From Allobosea sp. BH3 (GTDB lineage Bacteria > Pseudomonadota > Alphaproteobacteria > Rhizobiales > Beijerinckiaceae), in NCBI RefSeq assembly GCF_025499465.1, contig NZ_JAIMCA010000004.1:558001-622000 (forward strand): 64,000 nt of DNA, in the 5' to 3' direction. Made by a program: the position numbers and the translations under genes. The notes under the pieces were generated by a model. It searched no databases. It had not been told where the DNA came from and worked only from the letters and a program-made list of their open reading frames with translations. Below are positions 27,865 to 39,285 of the stretch, piece after piece; position 1 is the stretch's first letter; every line of letters starts with the position of its first letter.

Positions 27865-28013
27865 AAATTAATCGCCTCTCGCCCTCATACGGGCGCGCCG
27901 CACCAGCCGCAATGCGGCGCTGCGTCACTCGGCTCTTTGACATGCAGATTGGAGGAAGTCTACTGTCACAACTGTCGCTGCCATGCATGGCGCACAGTCC
28001 GCAGGCGAGGGCT

Positions 28014-29879
<1,866 letters not shown>

Positions 29880-29986
29880 GTCTGCCCTCCTAGAGGCTGT
29901 TAGGCACGACGACGGAACCGAGGCAGCATATGGCCCTCGCCCAAGCGAAGCGCCAGCCTGCTTGACGCATATCGGAACGTCGCCGC

Positions 29987-30478
29987 ATGACAGCAGCCAT
30001 GCTGCGCCTCGCCCTCTTCCAGCCGGACATCCCGCAGAACGCCGGCACGATGATCCGCATGGCCGCCTGCCTCGGCATCGCCGTCGACATCGTCGAGCCC
30101 GCGGCCTTCGACGTCTCGGACCGGCATTTCCGCCGCTCGGGCATGGATTATCTGGAACGAGCAGCCGTGATGCGCCACGATTCCTTCGCGGCCTTCGATG
30201 AATGGCGGCGCGGCAGCGGACATCGCCTCCTGCTCGCCGAGACGGATGGCGCGACGCCATTGCCGGACTTCGCCTTTCAGCCCGGCGACATCGTTCTGGT
30301 CGGCAGGGAATCGGCGGGGGTGACCACGGAAGTCCGCACGGCGGCCGACGCCTCCCTGCATATCCCGATGCGCCCGGGATTGCGTTCGCTCAATGTCGCG
30401 CTGGCCGCGGCGATGGTAATCGGCGAGGCGTTGCGCCAGACAGGCGGCTACCCGCGCCGCGATGGACATGAAGCATGA
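29987..30478 (+). CDS. trmL: tRNA (cytidine(34)-2'-O)-methyltransferase
   Basis: 163 residues of the SPOUT superfamily. Seen: [20 protein letters not shown], the knot motifs [14 protein letters not shown] and [18 protein letters not shown]. TrmL methylates the wobble ribose of certain leucine tRNAs. It overlaps hemF by ATGA, a pairing repeated in related genomes. Confidence 0.94.
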   Translation: MTAAMLRLALFQPDIPQNAGTMIRMAACLGIAVDIVEPAAFDVSDRHFRRSGMDYLERAAVMRHDSFAAFDEWRRGSGHRLLLAETDGATPLPDFAFQPGDIVLVGRESAGVTTEVRTAADASLHIPMRPGLRSLNVALAAAMVIGEALRQTGGYPRRDGHEA

Positions 30479-31401
30479 GCATCCCCAAGCCCGTTGAAGC
30501 CCCTCCTGCAGATCCCGCTCTCGTCGAGACGCTGAAGCCGCGCGCGGCCGCCTGGTTCGAGAGCCTGCGGGACCGCATCTGCGCCGCATTCGAGGAGATC
30601 GAGGATACTGCGACGGGCCCCTTCCCCCCGGAGGACGACAAGGCCGGCCGCTTCGTGCGCACGCCCTGGCAGCGCACCAACCATGACGGAGCGCCCGGCG
30701 GCGGCGGCGTGATGTCGATCATGAAGGGGCGCGTCTTCGAGAAGGTCGGCGTGCATGTCTCGACCGTCCACGGCAGCTTCTCGCCCGAATTCGCCAGCCA
30801 GATTCCCGGTGCGGCCGAGGACCCGCGCTTCCACGCGACGGGCATCTCGCTGATCGCCCATCCGTGGAATCCGCACGCGCCGACCGTGCACATGAACACG
30901 CGCTTCGTCGTCACGACGAAGCCCTGGTTCGGCGGCGGCGCCGACCTGACTCCCGTGCTGGACGCCCGCCGCAACCAGGAAGACCCCGACAGCCGCGATT
31001 TCCACGCGGCGATGCGCGCGCCCTGCGAGCGCTTCCCGGCCATCGCGGATTACGAGCACTTCAAGCGCTGGTGCGACGAGTACTTCTTCCTGAAGCACCG
31101 CAACGAGCCGCGCGGCATCGGCGGCATCTTCTACGACTATATCTGGACCGGCGACGCCGAGGCCGACTTCGCCTTCACGAGGGCGGTGGGCGAGGCCTTT
31201 CTCGACACCTACCCGAACATCCTGTGCCGCAACATCGGCAAGCCCTGGAGCGGGGGCGAGCGGCACGAGCAGCAGGTGCGGCGCGGCCGCTATGTCGAGT
31301 TCAACCTGCTTTACGACCGTGGCACGATCTTCGGGCTGAAGACCGGCGGCAATGTCGCCTCGATCCTGTCCTCGATGCCGCCGACGGTGAGGTGGCCGTA
31401 A
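30475..31401 (+). CDS. hemF: Oxygen-dependent coproporphyrinogen III oxidase
   Basis: 308 residues. Decarboxylates two propionates of coproporphyrinogen III in haem synthesis using O2. Seen: [48 protein letters not shown] and the C-terminal signature [20 protein letters not shown]. Full length. Expression is coupled to trmL. With petABC nearby it fits an aerobic respiratory lifestyle. Confidence 0.97.
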   Translation: MSIPKPVEAPPADPALVETLKPRAAAWFESLRDRICAAFEEIEDTATGPFPPEDDKAGRFVRTPWQRTNHDGAPGGGGVMSIMKGRVFEKVGVHVSTVHGSFSPEFASQIPGAAEDPRFHATGISLIAHPWNPHAPTVHMNTRFVVTTKPWFGGGADLTPVLDARRNQEDPDSRDFHAAMRAPCERFPAIADYEHFKRWCDEYFFLKHRNEPRGIGGIFYDYIWTGDAEADFAFTRAVGEAFLDTYPNILCRNIGKPWSGGERHEQQVRRGRYVEFNLLYDRGTIFGLKTGGNVASILSSMPPTVRWP

Positions 31402-31426
31402 AGCGCGCAGCATCCCCGACAAGATA

Positions 31427-31464
31427 GCGGGGAACCTCTCTCCCTACGGCAGAGGGTTCCCCGC
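31427..31464. terminator. Bidirectional hairpin between hemF and cca
   Basis: GCGGGGAACC (31427-31436) pairs perfectly with GGTTCCCCGC (31455-31464) between two convergent genes. No clear U tract; it may act in both directions. Confidence 0.6.
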
Positions 31465-31475
31465 GCTGTCCGAGC

Positions 31476-32711
31476 CTAAGTGTCCGCCGTAAGCGCCGCC
31501 TTCACGAGACCCATCTGCTGTTCGAGTTCAGCCGGACACCCCGCTTCGATCCAGCCCTGCCGCGCCGCTTCCAGCACGCGGCCGATCTCCGGCCCAGGCG
31601 GCACACCGAGACCGATGACGTCCTTCCCCGTCGGCAGGAAGGGCGGCGTGCGGCCCAAATCGCCGATCAGCCGCTGCACATCGCGGCCGACGTCCTTCTC
31701 GGCAGAAGCAGTCAGCAACACGAGCGCCCCGGCCGCCGCGTCGTTCCCCACCGCATGAGCGATGCGGCGCAGCGCAGCGAGCCCTGGCAGCTCCGCCTGC
31801 CCGCCCAGCCGCTGCAGCGCGAGCGCGATCCGCTCGATCCGGTCGAACTCCTCGTTCGAGAGCCTGAGTCGCTCCCTGAGCCTCGGCGCATCCTCACGAA
31901 CGGCGACAGCCAAAGCCGCCAGCCGGAACGCAGGATAGACGCCCTCCCCGCCCTCCGCAGCCACAGCGGCGAAGCGCGAGAGATGGGGCACGCCGCCGAT
32001 CACCGGCATCAGCAGCCCCGCCCCCGCCATGGCCTCCAGCGTCGCTGCGGCGCCCGGAGCCACCAGAAGCTTCATCGTCTCGGCACGGACACGCTCGCGA
32101 GAGAGCCCGCCCAGTCCCGTTCGGCCCGCGATGCAGGCGCGCAACCCATCGGCATCCGGGCTCCCCGCGCCGTATTGGGCATGGAATCGGAAGAAGCGCA
32201 GGATGCGCAGATAGTCCTCGCGGATGCGTTCCTCGGCCTTCCCGATGAAGCGCACGCGCCGGGTCGCGAGATCGGCCAGACCGTCACTGTAGTCGTGGAT
32301 CGCCCCGTCCCGGCTCAGGCCGAGCGCGTTGATGGTGAAGTCGCGCCGCAGCGCATCCTCGGCGAAATCACGCCCGAACGCGACCTTGGCCCGGCGTCCG
32401 TCGGTCTCGACGTCGTGCCTGAGCGTCGTCACCTCGAAGCTCTGGCCCTTGGAGACGAGCGTAACAGTGCCGTGCTCGATGCCGGTCGGCACCGCCTTGA
32501 AGCCTGCCGCCTTGCCACGTCGAATCGTCTCCTCCGGCAGCGCCGTGGTGGCGAGGTCGACATCGCTGTGCGCTTCGTCGAGCAGGAGATTGCGCACCGC
32601 TCCGCCGACGACGCGCGTCTCCTCGCCTTCGCCGTTCAAGGCAGCGAGGAGCTGCGCCAGGACCGGCTCAGCGAGAAACGCCGCGATGGCGCCATTTCGC
32701 GCCTCGATCAT
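31476..32711 (-). CDS. cca: CCA tRNA nucleotidyltransferase / poly(A) polymerase family
   Basis: 411 residues, class II nucleotidyltransferase. Seen: VVGGAVRNLLLDEAHSDVDLAT with the two catalytic Asp, FEVTTLRHDVETDGRRAKVAFG, RRDFTINALGLSRDG and the EDYLRILRFFRFHAQYG motif that binds bases. It completes or repairs tRNA 3' ends. Start overlaps the DUF6111 stop by ATGA. Last gene of a four-gene minus-strand operon. Confidence 0.93.
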   Translation of the reverse strand: MIEARNGAIAAFLAEPVLAQLLAALNGEGEETRVVGGAVRNLLLDEAHSDVDLATTALPEETIRRGKAAGFKAVPTGIEHGTVTLVSKGQSFEVTTLRHDVETDGRRAKVAFGRDFAEDALRRDFTINALGLSRDGAIHDYSDGLADLATRRVRFIGKAEERIREDYLRILRFFRFHAQYGAGSPDADGLRACIAGRTGLGGLSRERVRAETMKLLVAPGAAATLEAMAGAGLLMPVIGGVPHLSRFAAVAAEGGEGVYPAFRLAALAVAVREDAPRLRERLRLSNEEFDRIERIALALQRLGGQAELPGLAALRRIAHAVGNDAAAGALVLLTASAEKDVGRDVQRLIGDLGRTPPFLPTGKDVIGLGVPPGPEIGRVLEAARQGWIEAGCPAELEQQMGLVKAALTADT

Positions 32712-32965
32712 TTAAAGCGGCCGGGCACCAGCACGCCGTTCTCCATATGCGGCGGTTCATAGGCGCCCTGGCTGCGCGGCGCGATGAAGCCGGTATAGGC
32801 GAGAACCGCGATGGCCAGGAGAAGACCGGTCACCGAGAGCCAGAAGGCATGGCGGCTCCAGTGCTCGACATCGAAGGGGTTTCGCCGCTTGACGACGAGA
32901 TAAGCCGCAAAGACGCAAAAGGGTAGAACGAAGAGCAGGACCTCTTCGATGATTACGCGCAGCAT
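32708..32965 (-). CDS. DUF6111 family membrane protein
   Basis: 85 residues. Two hydrophobic helices (LLFVLPFCVFAAYLVV and FWLSVTGLLLAIAVLAYTGF) separated by a short basic loop (KRRNPFDVEHWSR), ending in a polar tail. The opening MLRVIIEEVLLFVLPF is the family pattern. Function unknown; constantly associated with the NUDIX and cca genes in Hyphomicrobiales. Confidence 0.85.
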   Translation of the reverse strand: MLRVIIEEVLLFVLPFCVFAAYLVVKRRNPFDVEHWSRHAFWLSVTGLLLAIAVLAYTGFIAPRSQGAYEPPHMENGVLVPGRFK

Positions 32966-33040
32966 TGACCGTCGTCTCCCGCGCGCTTTTCGTGGCGGGC
33001 CAAATCGCCCGCGCGCCCGAAATGCGCGCCTGTCGCAACT

Positions 33041-33697
33041 CTATCCGGCAAGCCGCTCGTAAAGGTTACGGATCATGCCGGCGGTCGCCCCCCAGATATA
33101 GCGATCCGCGAACGACATCGCATAGTAGGTGCGCAACTGCCCCTGCCACTCCCGCCCCTCGCGCTTGTGATTGGCCGGATCGAACAGGAAGGAGAGGGGC
33201 GTCTCGAAGGCCTCGTCCACCTCATGGGGGTTGATGGTCAGCGAGAAGGGCGGCTCGATCAGCGCCACCACCGGCACGATGCGGTATCCGGTGCCGGTCA
33301 GGTAAGCGTCGAGGAAGCCGAGCGTGCTGATGTGCTCACGCGCAAGGCCGATCTCCTCCTCCGTCTCGCGCAGCGCCGTCACGACTGGCGAGCCATCGAC
33401 TGCATCGACCCGCCCGCCAGGAAAGGCGACCTGCGCCGAATGCTTGCGCAGGCTGGCGGCACGCGTGGTCAGCAGCATGGTGGGCCCCTCCACGCGGGGC
33501 ACGATGCCGATCAGCACGGCGGCGGGAATCGCACGCTTCTCGTCGGGGACAGGCACCGGCTGGGGCTGATTCTCATGGTCGCCGCGCGGACGGCTGATGA
33601 TATCGCCGAAATCCGGCGGCTCGGGCCGCAACCGCTCGCGCGCGAGCGCTGCGAAGGCCTCGGTATCGAGGTTCAGGGCATGGCCGTTGATCGTCAA
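33041..33697 (-). CDS. NUDIX hydrolase, CoA pyrophosphatase type
   Basis: 218 residues. The UPF0035/NuCoA motif LLTTRAASLRKHSAQVAFPGG is followed directly by the NUDIX box GGRVDAVDGSP...LRETEEEIGL, typical of enzymes that split CoA or acyl-CoA into phosphopantetheine and 3',5'-ADP. The start is a TTG whose TG overlap the DUF1285 TGA stop, so it is probably coupled; no ATG lies nearby. C terminus YIWGATAAGMIRNLYERL is also family-typical. Confidence 0.9.
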   Translation of the reverse strand: MTINGHALNLDTEAFAALARERLRPEPPDFGDIISRPRGDHENQPQPVPVPDEKRAIPAAVLIGIVPRVEGPTMLLTTRAASLRKHSAQVAFPGGRVDAVDGSPVVTALRETEEEIGLAREHISTLGFLDAYLTGTGYRIVPVVALIEPPFSLTINPHEVDEAFETPLSFLFDPANHKREGREWQGQLRTYYAMSFADRYIWGATAGMIRNLYERLAG

Positions 33698-34293
33698 ATC
33701 TCGATGCCCTCGATCTCGCTCGCCGGCAACGCCGGGTAGAATTGCCCGGCAGCCGCGATGCCGAACATCGCCTCGCCCCCGACCTCCCGAACCTCGCCGA
33801 GCGCGAGCAGATCATAGGTCAGCGCCCGCGTCAGCCGAGCCCAGAGGCCGCGTCTCACATGGACATAGGGTTTGAGACCGTCTTTTTCAGCCCGCTCGAA
33901 ACGCAGCTCGTGGTCCGGCCCGACGCTGAGCAGGTCATCCACCTGCGTTCTGAAGGCGATGCTGCGGGCATCCCCCTCCCCGTCGACCTGCATCTCGACC
34001 GCCTGGAAGGGCGCGTCCTCGACCCGGATGCCGACCTTCTCGACCGGGGTCACGAGAAAGTAATCGTCGCCCTCTCGCTTCAGGACGGAGGAGAAAAGCC
34101 TCACCAGCGCCGGCCGGCCGATCGGCGTGCCGAGATAGAACCAGGTCCCGTCGGCGGCGATACGCATGTCGAGATCGCCGCAGAAAGGCGGGTTCCAGCG
34201 CTCGACAGGCGGCAAACCGCGCGGTTTGCCGGGCGCGCCGGCCCCGCCGAGCGCGGCCATGAGTCGCTCCATCGCGCTGCCTTCCGCGGTCAT
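33694..34293 (-). CDS. DUF1285 domain-containing protein
   Basis: About 199 residues from an ATG at 34293; an ATG at 34272 with GGAAG upstream is an equal choice. Seen: GLPPVERWNPPFCGDLDMRIA, DGTWFYLGTPIGRPALVRLFS, VTPVEKVGIRVEDAPF and GLWARLTRALTYDLL, all matching DUF1285, a two-domain beta fold with suggested ligand-binding. First gene of the minus-strand operon with NUDIX, DUF6111 and cca, and divergent from moxR. Function unknown. Confidence 0.88.
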   Translation of the reverse strand: MTAEGSAMERLMAALGGAGAPGKPRGLPPVERWNPPFCGDLDMRIAADGTWFYLGTPIGRPALVRLFSSVLKREGDDYFLVTPVEKVGIRVEDAPFQAVEMQVDGEGDARSIAFRTQVDDLLSVGPDHELRFERAEKDGLKPYVHVRRGLWARLTRALTYDLLALGEVREVGGEAMFGIAAAGQFYPALPASEIEGIEI

Positions 34294-34510
34294 CGAAAAG
34301 CCCGTCCCTGTCGGATGCGGCATAGTGGTTGCATCGTCTTTCTGCCTTGAACTCCACATAATCGTGAAGCCGAGTTTATGTGCACCGCTCCAATCGGCGC
34401 TTGAGCCCCTCCAAGGGGCCGTCCACATTGAACGACGGAAGACGACGACAGGTTCACGCGTCCATCGGCCCCGATGCGGCAACGGCAGGGCCAGACTGAA
34501 GGAGACCGAC

Positions 34511-35533
<1,023 letters not shown>

Positions 35534-35537
35534 GCCG

Positions 35538-36449
35538 ATGCTGCGCACGCGCGTCCTGGGTCCGAGCGAACGGCAACCCGCCAAACCGATCCTCACGGAA
35601 TCGCTCGACCTCGCCGCGCGCCTGCCGCGTCTCATCCTCGAAGCCCGTCGCGTCTCGGCCAGCATCCACGGCATCCACGGCCGGCGCCGTTCTGGCCCGG
35701 GCGAGACCTTCTGGCAGTATCGCCCGCTGGTCGCCGGCGAATCGGCCTCGCGCATCGACTGGCGCCGCTCCGCCCGCGACGGCCACCTCTTCGTCCGCGA
35801 GCGGGAATGGGAAGCCTCGCATTCGATCTGGCTCTGGATCGACCGCTCGGCCTCGATGGGTTTCGCTTCCTCGCTGGCACTCGCCTCCAAGATCGACCGC
35901 GCCCTGGTCGCAGGGTTCGCGCTGGCCGAGACGTTGGTCGAGGGCGGCGAGCGTGTCGGCCATCTCGGCTTGACGCGGGCGCTCGCTTCCCGCCGCATCG
36001 TCGAGGTGCTGGCGCAGGCCATCGTCGCCGACAGCCGCGGTGCCGAAGACGATCTCCCGCCCGGCGGACCTCTGCCGCGGCTGGCGGACGCGATCATCGT
36101 GACCGACGGGCTCACGCCCGGGACATCGCTGGCACAGCGCATCTCCTCGATGGCCTCCAGCGGCGCCCGCGGCCATGTGCTGCTCATCGCCGATCCGATC
36201 GAGGAGACCTTCCCATTCAGCGGGCAGGCCGAGCTCTTCGACCTCGAGGACGGGCTGACGCTGCGCGTCGGCGATGCAGGCTCTTGGGGTGAGGAATACC
36301 GCCAGCGCCTCGCCGCCCATCGCGATGCGATCTCCGAGGCATGCCGCAAGGCGGGCTGGACGCTGACGCTCCACCGCACCGACCGCCCGGCCAGCGAAGC
36401 CGTGCTGCGCGTCGCCAGCCTCGTCGCCGCCGCGCGCGGCATGGTCTGA
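35538..36449 (+). CDS. DUF58 domain-containing protein
   Basis: 303 residues. Seen: the DUF58 core GETFWQYRPLVAGESASRIDWRRSAR and LFVREREWE followed by a vWA-like motif WLWIDRSASMGFAS (DxSxS). Such proteins pair with MoxR ATPases. Four bases after moxR, ten before the DUF4159 gene. It likely acts in the cytosol or at the membrane as adaptor for the complex; its target is unknown. Confidence 0.92.
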   Translation: MLRTRVLGPSERQPAKPILTESLDLAARLPRLILEARRVSASIHGIHGRRRSGPGETFWQYRPLVAGESASRIDWRRSARDGHLFVREREWEASHSIWLWIDRSASMGFASSLALASKIDRALVAGFALAETLVEGGERVGHLGLTRALASRRIVEVLAQAIVADSRGAEDDLPPGGPLPRLADAIIVTDGLTPGTSLAQRISSMASSGARGHVLLIADPIEETFPFSGQAELFDLEDGLTLRVGDAGSWGEEYRQRLAAHRDAISEACRKAGWTLTLHRTDRPASEAVLRVASLVAAARGMV

Positions 36450-36459
36450 GGGAGAGCCC

Positions 36460-39282
36460 ATGTTCAGCGCCCTCCCCTTGAGCTTCACCGCCCCGCTCGC
36501 GCTCGCCGCGCTCGCTGTTCTGCCAGCGCTCTGGCTGATCCTGCGCGTGACGCCCCCACGGCCGCGCCGCATCGACTTCCCGCCGCTCAAGATCGTCGCG
36601 GACCTCATCGCCAAGCGCGAGCTGCCGGCTCATACGCCCTGGTGGCTGCTCGCCATGCGCATGGCCGTGGCTGCGCTCGCCATCCTCGCCGTCGCCGGTC
36701 CGATCTGGAACCCGACACGGGAGAGCGCGCCGAGCACTGGCCCGATCCTGCTGCTCATCGACAACGGCTTCGGCGCCGCCTCCGACTGGCCGGAGCGCAT
36801 CGCTGTCGCCGAATCCCGCATTGCCGCCGCGACGCGCGAGGGCCGCCCCGTCGCCATCGTCGGCCTCGCTGAAGCACCGACCGCTATCGCACTCGCCGAA
36901 CCGCGCACCGCGCTGGACCGACTGCGGGCGCTCGCGCTCGAGCCCCACGCCCCCGATCGCGCCGCCCATCTGCCGCGGATCGAGGCCTTCCTTCAAACCA
37001 CGCCCTCGGCCGAGATCGTCTGGGTCAGCGACTCGCTCGCTGTCGCGGACGAAAGCGAGTTCCTGGCAGGGCTCAAGCAGCAGGCCGGTGCGCGCCGCCT
37101 CTCGCTCCATGCCGGCCCGCCGGGCCAGATCGCGCTCGCCGCGCCGGAAAACCTCGCCGGCGCGCTGACCGTGAAGGTGCTGCGCCCCACCGCGAGCGCC
37201 CCTGCCAGTGGCCAGGTCCGCGCGCTGGACCTCAAGGGCCTGCCGCTCGGCGACGCGCCATTCATTTTCGAGGGTTCGAACTTGCAGACGACGGCGCGCC
37301 TCACACTGCCGATCGAGGTCCGCAACGCCGTGTCGCGGCTCGAGATCGCCGGCGAGGGCAGCGCCGCCGCCGTGGCCCTGCTCGACGATCGCGCCAAGCG
37401 TCGCCGTGTCGGCCTCGTCTCGGGCGCCACGGCCGACACCGCCCAGCCGCTGCTCTCGCCGACCTACTACATCGCCCGCGCGCTCCAGCCCTTCGCCGAG
37501 GTCCGCGAGCCGCGCCAGGGCTCGACCGATCCCGTCGGCGAGTTGCTGGCACAGAACCTCTCGGTGCTGGTGCTCGCCGATATCGGCGCGCTCGACCGCG
37601 AGACGAGCGCAAAGGTCAGCGAGTTCGTCGAGCGTGGCGGCGTGCTGCTGCGCTTCGCCGGCGCGCGGCTGGCAGCCTCCTCCGACGACCTGACGCCGGT
37701 GCGCCTGCGCCGCGGCGGGCGCACGCTCGGCGGCGGCCTGTCATGGGAGACGCCGCGCAAGCTCGCGCCCTTCACCCGCGAAAGCCCCTTCGCCGGACTG
37801 CAGATCAGCGACGACCTCCGCGTCAGCCGCCAGATTCTGGCCGAACCCGAGGCCAATCTCTCGCGCAAGACCTGGGCGGCGCTGGAGGACGGCACACCCG
37901 TCGTCACCGGCGAGCGGCGTGGCGACGGCATCATCGCCATGGTTCATGTCACGGCCGACACGACCTGGTCGAACCTGCCGCTCTCCGGCCTTTTCGTCGA
38001 GATGCTGCGCAAGATCGTCGGCCTCGCCGGCACCGGAACCGCTTCCGAAGCCCAGAGCGACGAGGCCCGCGTCGAGACGCTCTCGCCCACCCGCGTGCTC
38101 GATGGCAGCGGCCGCTTCCGCACGCCGCCGGCCACCAGCCAGCCGGTCGCGCGCAACTTCGCCGGCCGCGCCACACTGGCGCATCCACCCGGCCTCTACG
38201 GCCCGGCGGACGGCTCCCTCGCCGTCAACGCGCTCAAGCCCGACGACACGCTGGCGGCGCTCGATCTCGCCGGGCTCGGCGCGCCGATCCTGCCGATCGA
38301 CGAGCCGGTGGCTCGCGACGCCCGCCCCCCGCTGCTGGTCATCGCCCTGCTGTTGCTCGTGGCCGATACGCTGGCGACGCTCTGGCTCGGCGGCAGGCTG
38401 AACTTCGCCCGCTTCCGCAAGGCGACCGCCCCGGCCGCGATCCTCATCGCGATCGCCGCCGCGGGCATGCTTGCCCCTGACACGGTCCGCGCCCAGCCGG
38501 CGCCGGGCGCCCCGCCGGAGAACCGCCCGCCGATCCCGCGCGCGCTCTTCGCCAATGGCGCGGTGACGCGGCTCGCCTATGTCGTCACCGGCGACAGGGG
38601 CGTCGACGATATCTCGAAGGCAGGCCTCGCGGGCCTCAACACCGTGCTGGGCGCGCGCACCGCGCTGGAGCCGGGCGATGCGGTCGGCGTCAATGTCGAG
38701 CGTGACGAACTGGCCTTCTTCCCCGTGCTCTATTGGCCGGTGGTCGCCGGCCGGCCGATCCCTTCGGGCGAGACCCTGCGCAAGCTCGAAGCCTATATGA
38801 AGGGCGGCGGGCTCGTGATCTTCGACACGCGCGATGCCATGAGCGCCAGGCCGGGCGGCGGCACGACACCGGAGGGCGACCAGCTCCGGCGGACACTGCA
38901 GACGCTCGACATTCCCGAGCTGGAGCCGCTGCCGCGCGACCACGTCCTGACCAAGACCTTCTACATCCTCGACGAGCTGGTCGGCCGCTACGACACCGGC
39001 ACGACCTGGGTCGAGATTCTGCCGCCGGCCGATAGCGACGGCAAGCGCCCGGCGCGGGCCGGCGACAATGTCTCCCCCATCGTCATCACCGGCAACGACC
39101 TCGCCGCAGCCTGGGCCATCGACAAGCGCGGCGACGGGCTGGTGCCGCTCTCCGGCTCCGATCCCCGCCAGCGCGAGATGGCGCTGCGCGCGGGCGTCAA
39201 CCTCGTGATGTACGCATTGACCGGCAACTACAAGGCCGACCAGGTCCACGTCCCGGCCCTGCTCGAACGTCTGGGACAGTAA
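36460..39282 (+). CDS. Membrane protein with BatA-like N terminus and DUF4159 domain
   Basis: 940 residues. An N-terminal BatA-type membrane segment (about 10-85, two helices), a vWA-like region whose metal motif is degraded (LLIDNGFGAAS instead of DxSxS), an amidotransferase-like region, one or two helices near 625-675 and a C-terminal DUF4159 domain (about 690-930) with FPVLYWPVVAGRPIPSGETLRKLEAY... shortened here to its start, GLVIFDTRDA and VLTKTFYILDELVGRYDTG. Likely spans the inner membrane with a large periplasmic part. Second largest gene in the operon. Confidence 0.9.
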   Translation: MFSALPLSFTAPLALAALAVLPALWLILRVTPPRPRRIDFPPLKIVADLIAKRELPAHTPWWLLAMRMAVAALAILAVAGPIWNPTRESAPSTGPILLLIDNGFGAASDWPERIAVAESRIAAATREGRPVAIVGLAEAPTAIALAEPRTALDRLRALALEPHAPDRAAHLPRIEAFLQTTPSAEIVWVSDSLAVADESEFLAGLKQQAGARRLSLHAGPPGQIALAAPENLAGALTVKVLRPTASAPASGQVRALDLKGLPLGDAPFIFEGSNLQTTARLTLPIEVRNAVSRLEIAGEGSAAAVALLDDRAKRRRVGLVSGATADTAQPLLSPTYYIARALQPFAEVREPRQGSTDPVGELLAQNLSVLVLADIGALDRETSAKVSEFVERGGVLLRFAGARLAASSDDLTPVRLRRGGRTLGGGLSWETPRKLAPFTRESPFAGLQISDDLRVSRQILAEPEANLSRKTWAALEDGTPVVTGERRGDGIIAMVHVTADTTWSNLPLSGLFVEMLRKIVGLAGTGTASEAQSDEARVETLSPTRVLDGSGRFRTPPATSQPVARNFAGRATLAHPPGLYGPADGSLAVNALKPDDTLAALDLAGLGAPILPIDEPVARDARPPLLVIALLLLVADTLATLWLGGRLNFARFRKATAPAAILIAIAAAGMLAPDTVRAQPAPGAPPENRPPIPRALFANGAVTRLAYVVTGDRGVDDISKAGLAGLNTVLGARTALEPGDAVGVNVERDELAFFPVLYWPVVAGRPIPSGETLRKLEAYMKGGGLVIFDTRDAMSARPGGGTTPEGDQLRRTLQTLDIPELEPLPRDHVLTKTFYILDELVGRYDTGTTWVEILPPADSDGKRPARAGDNVSPIVITGNDLAAAWAIDKRGDGLVPLSGSDPRQREMALRAGVNLVMYALTGNYKADQVHVPALLERLGQ

Positions 39283-39285
39283 GCC

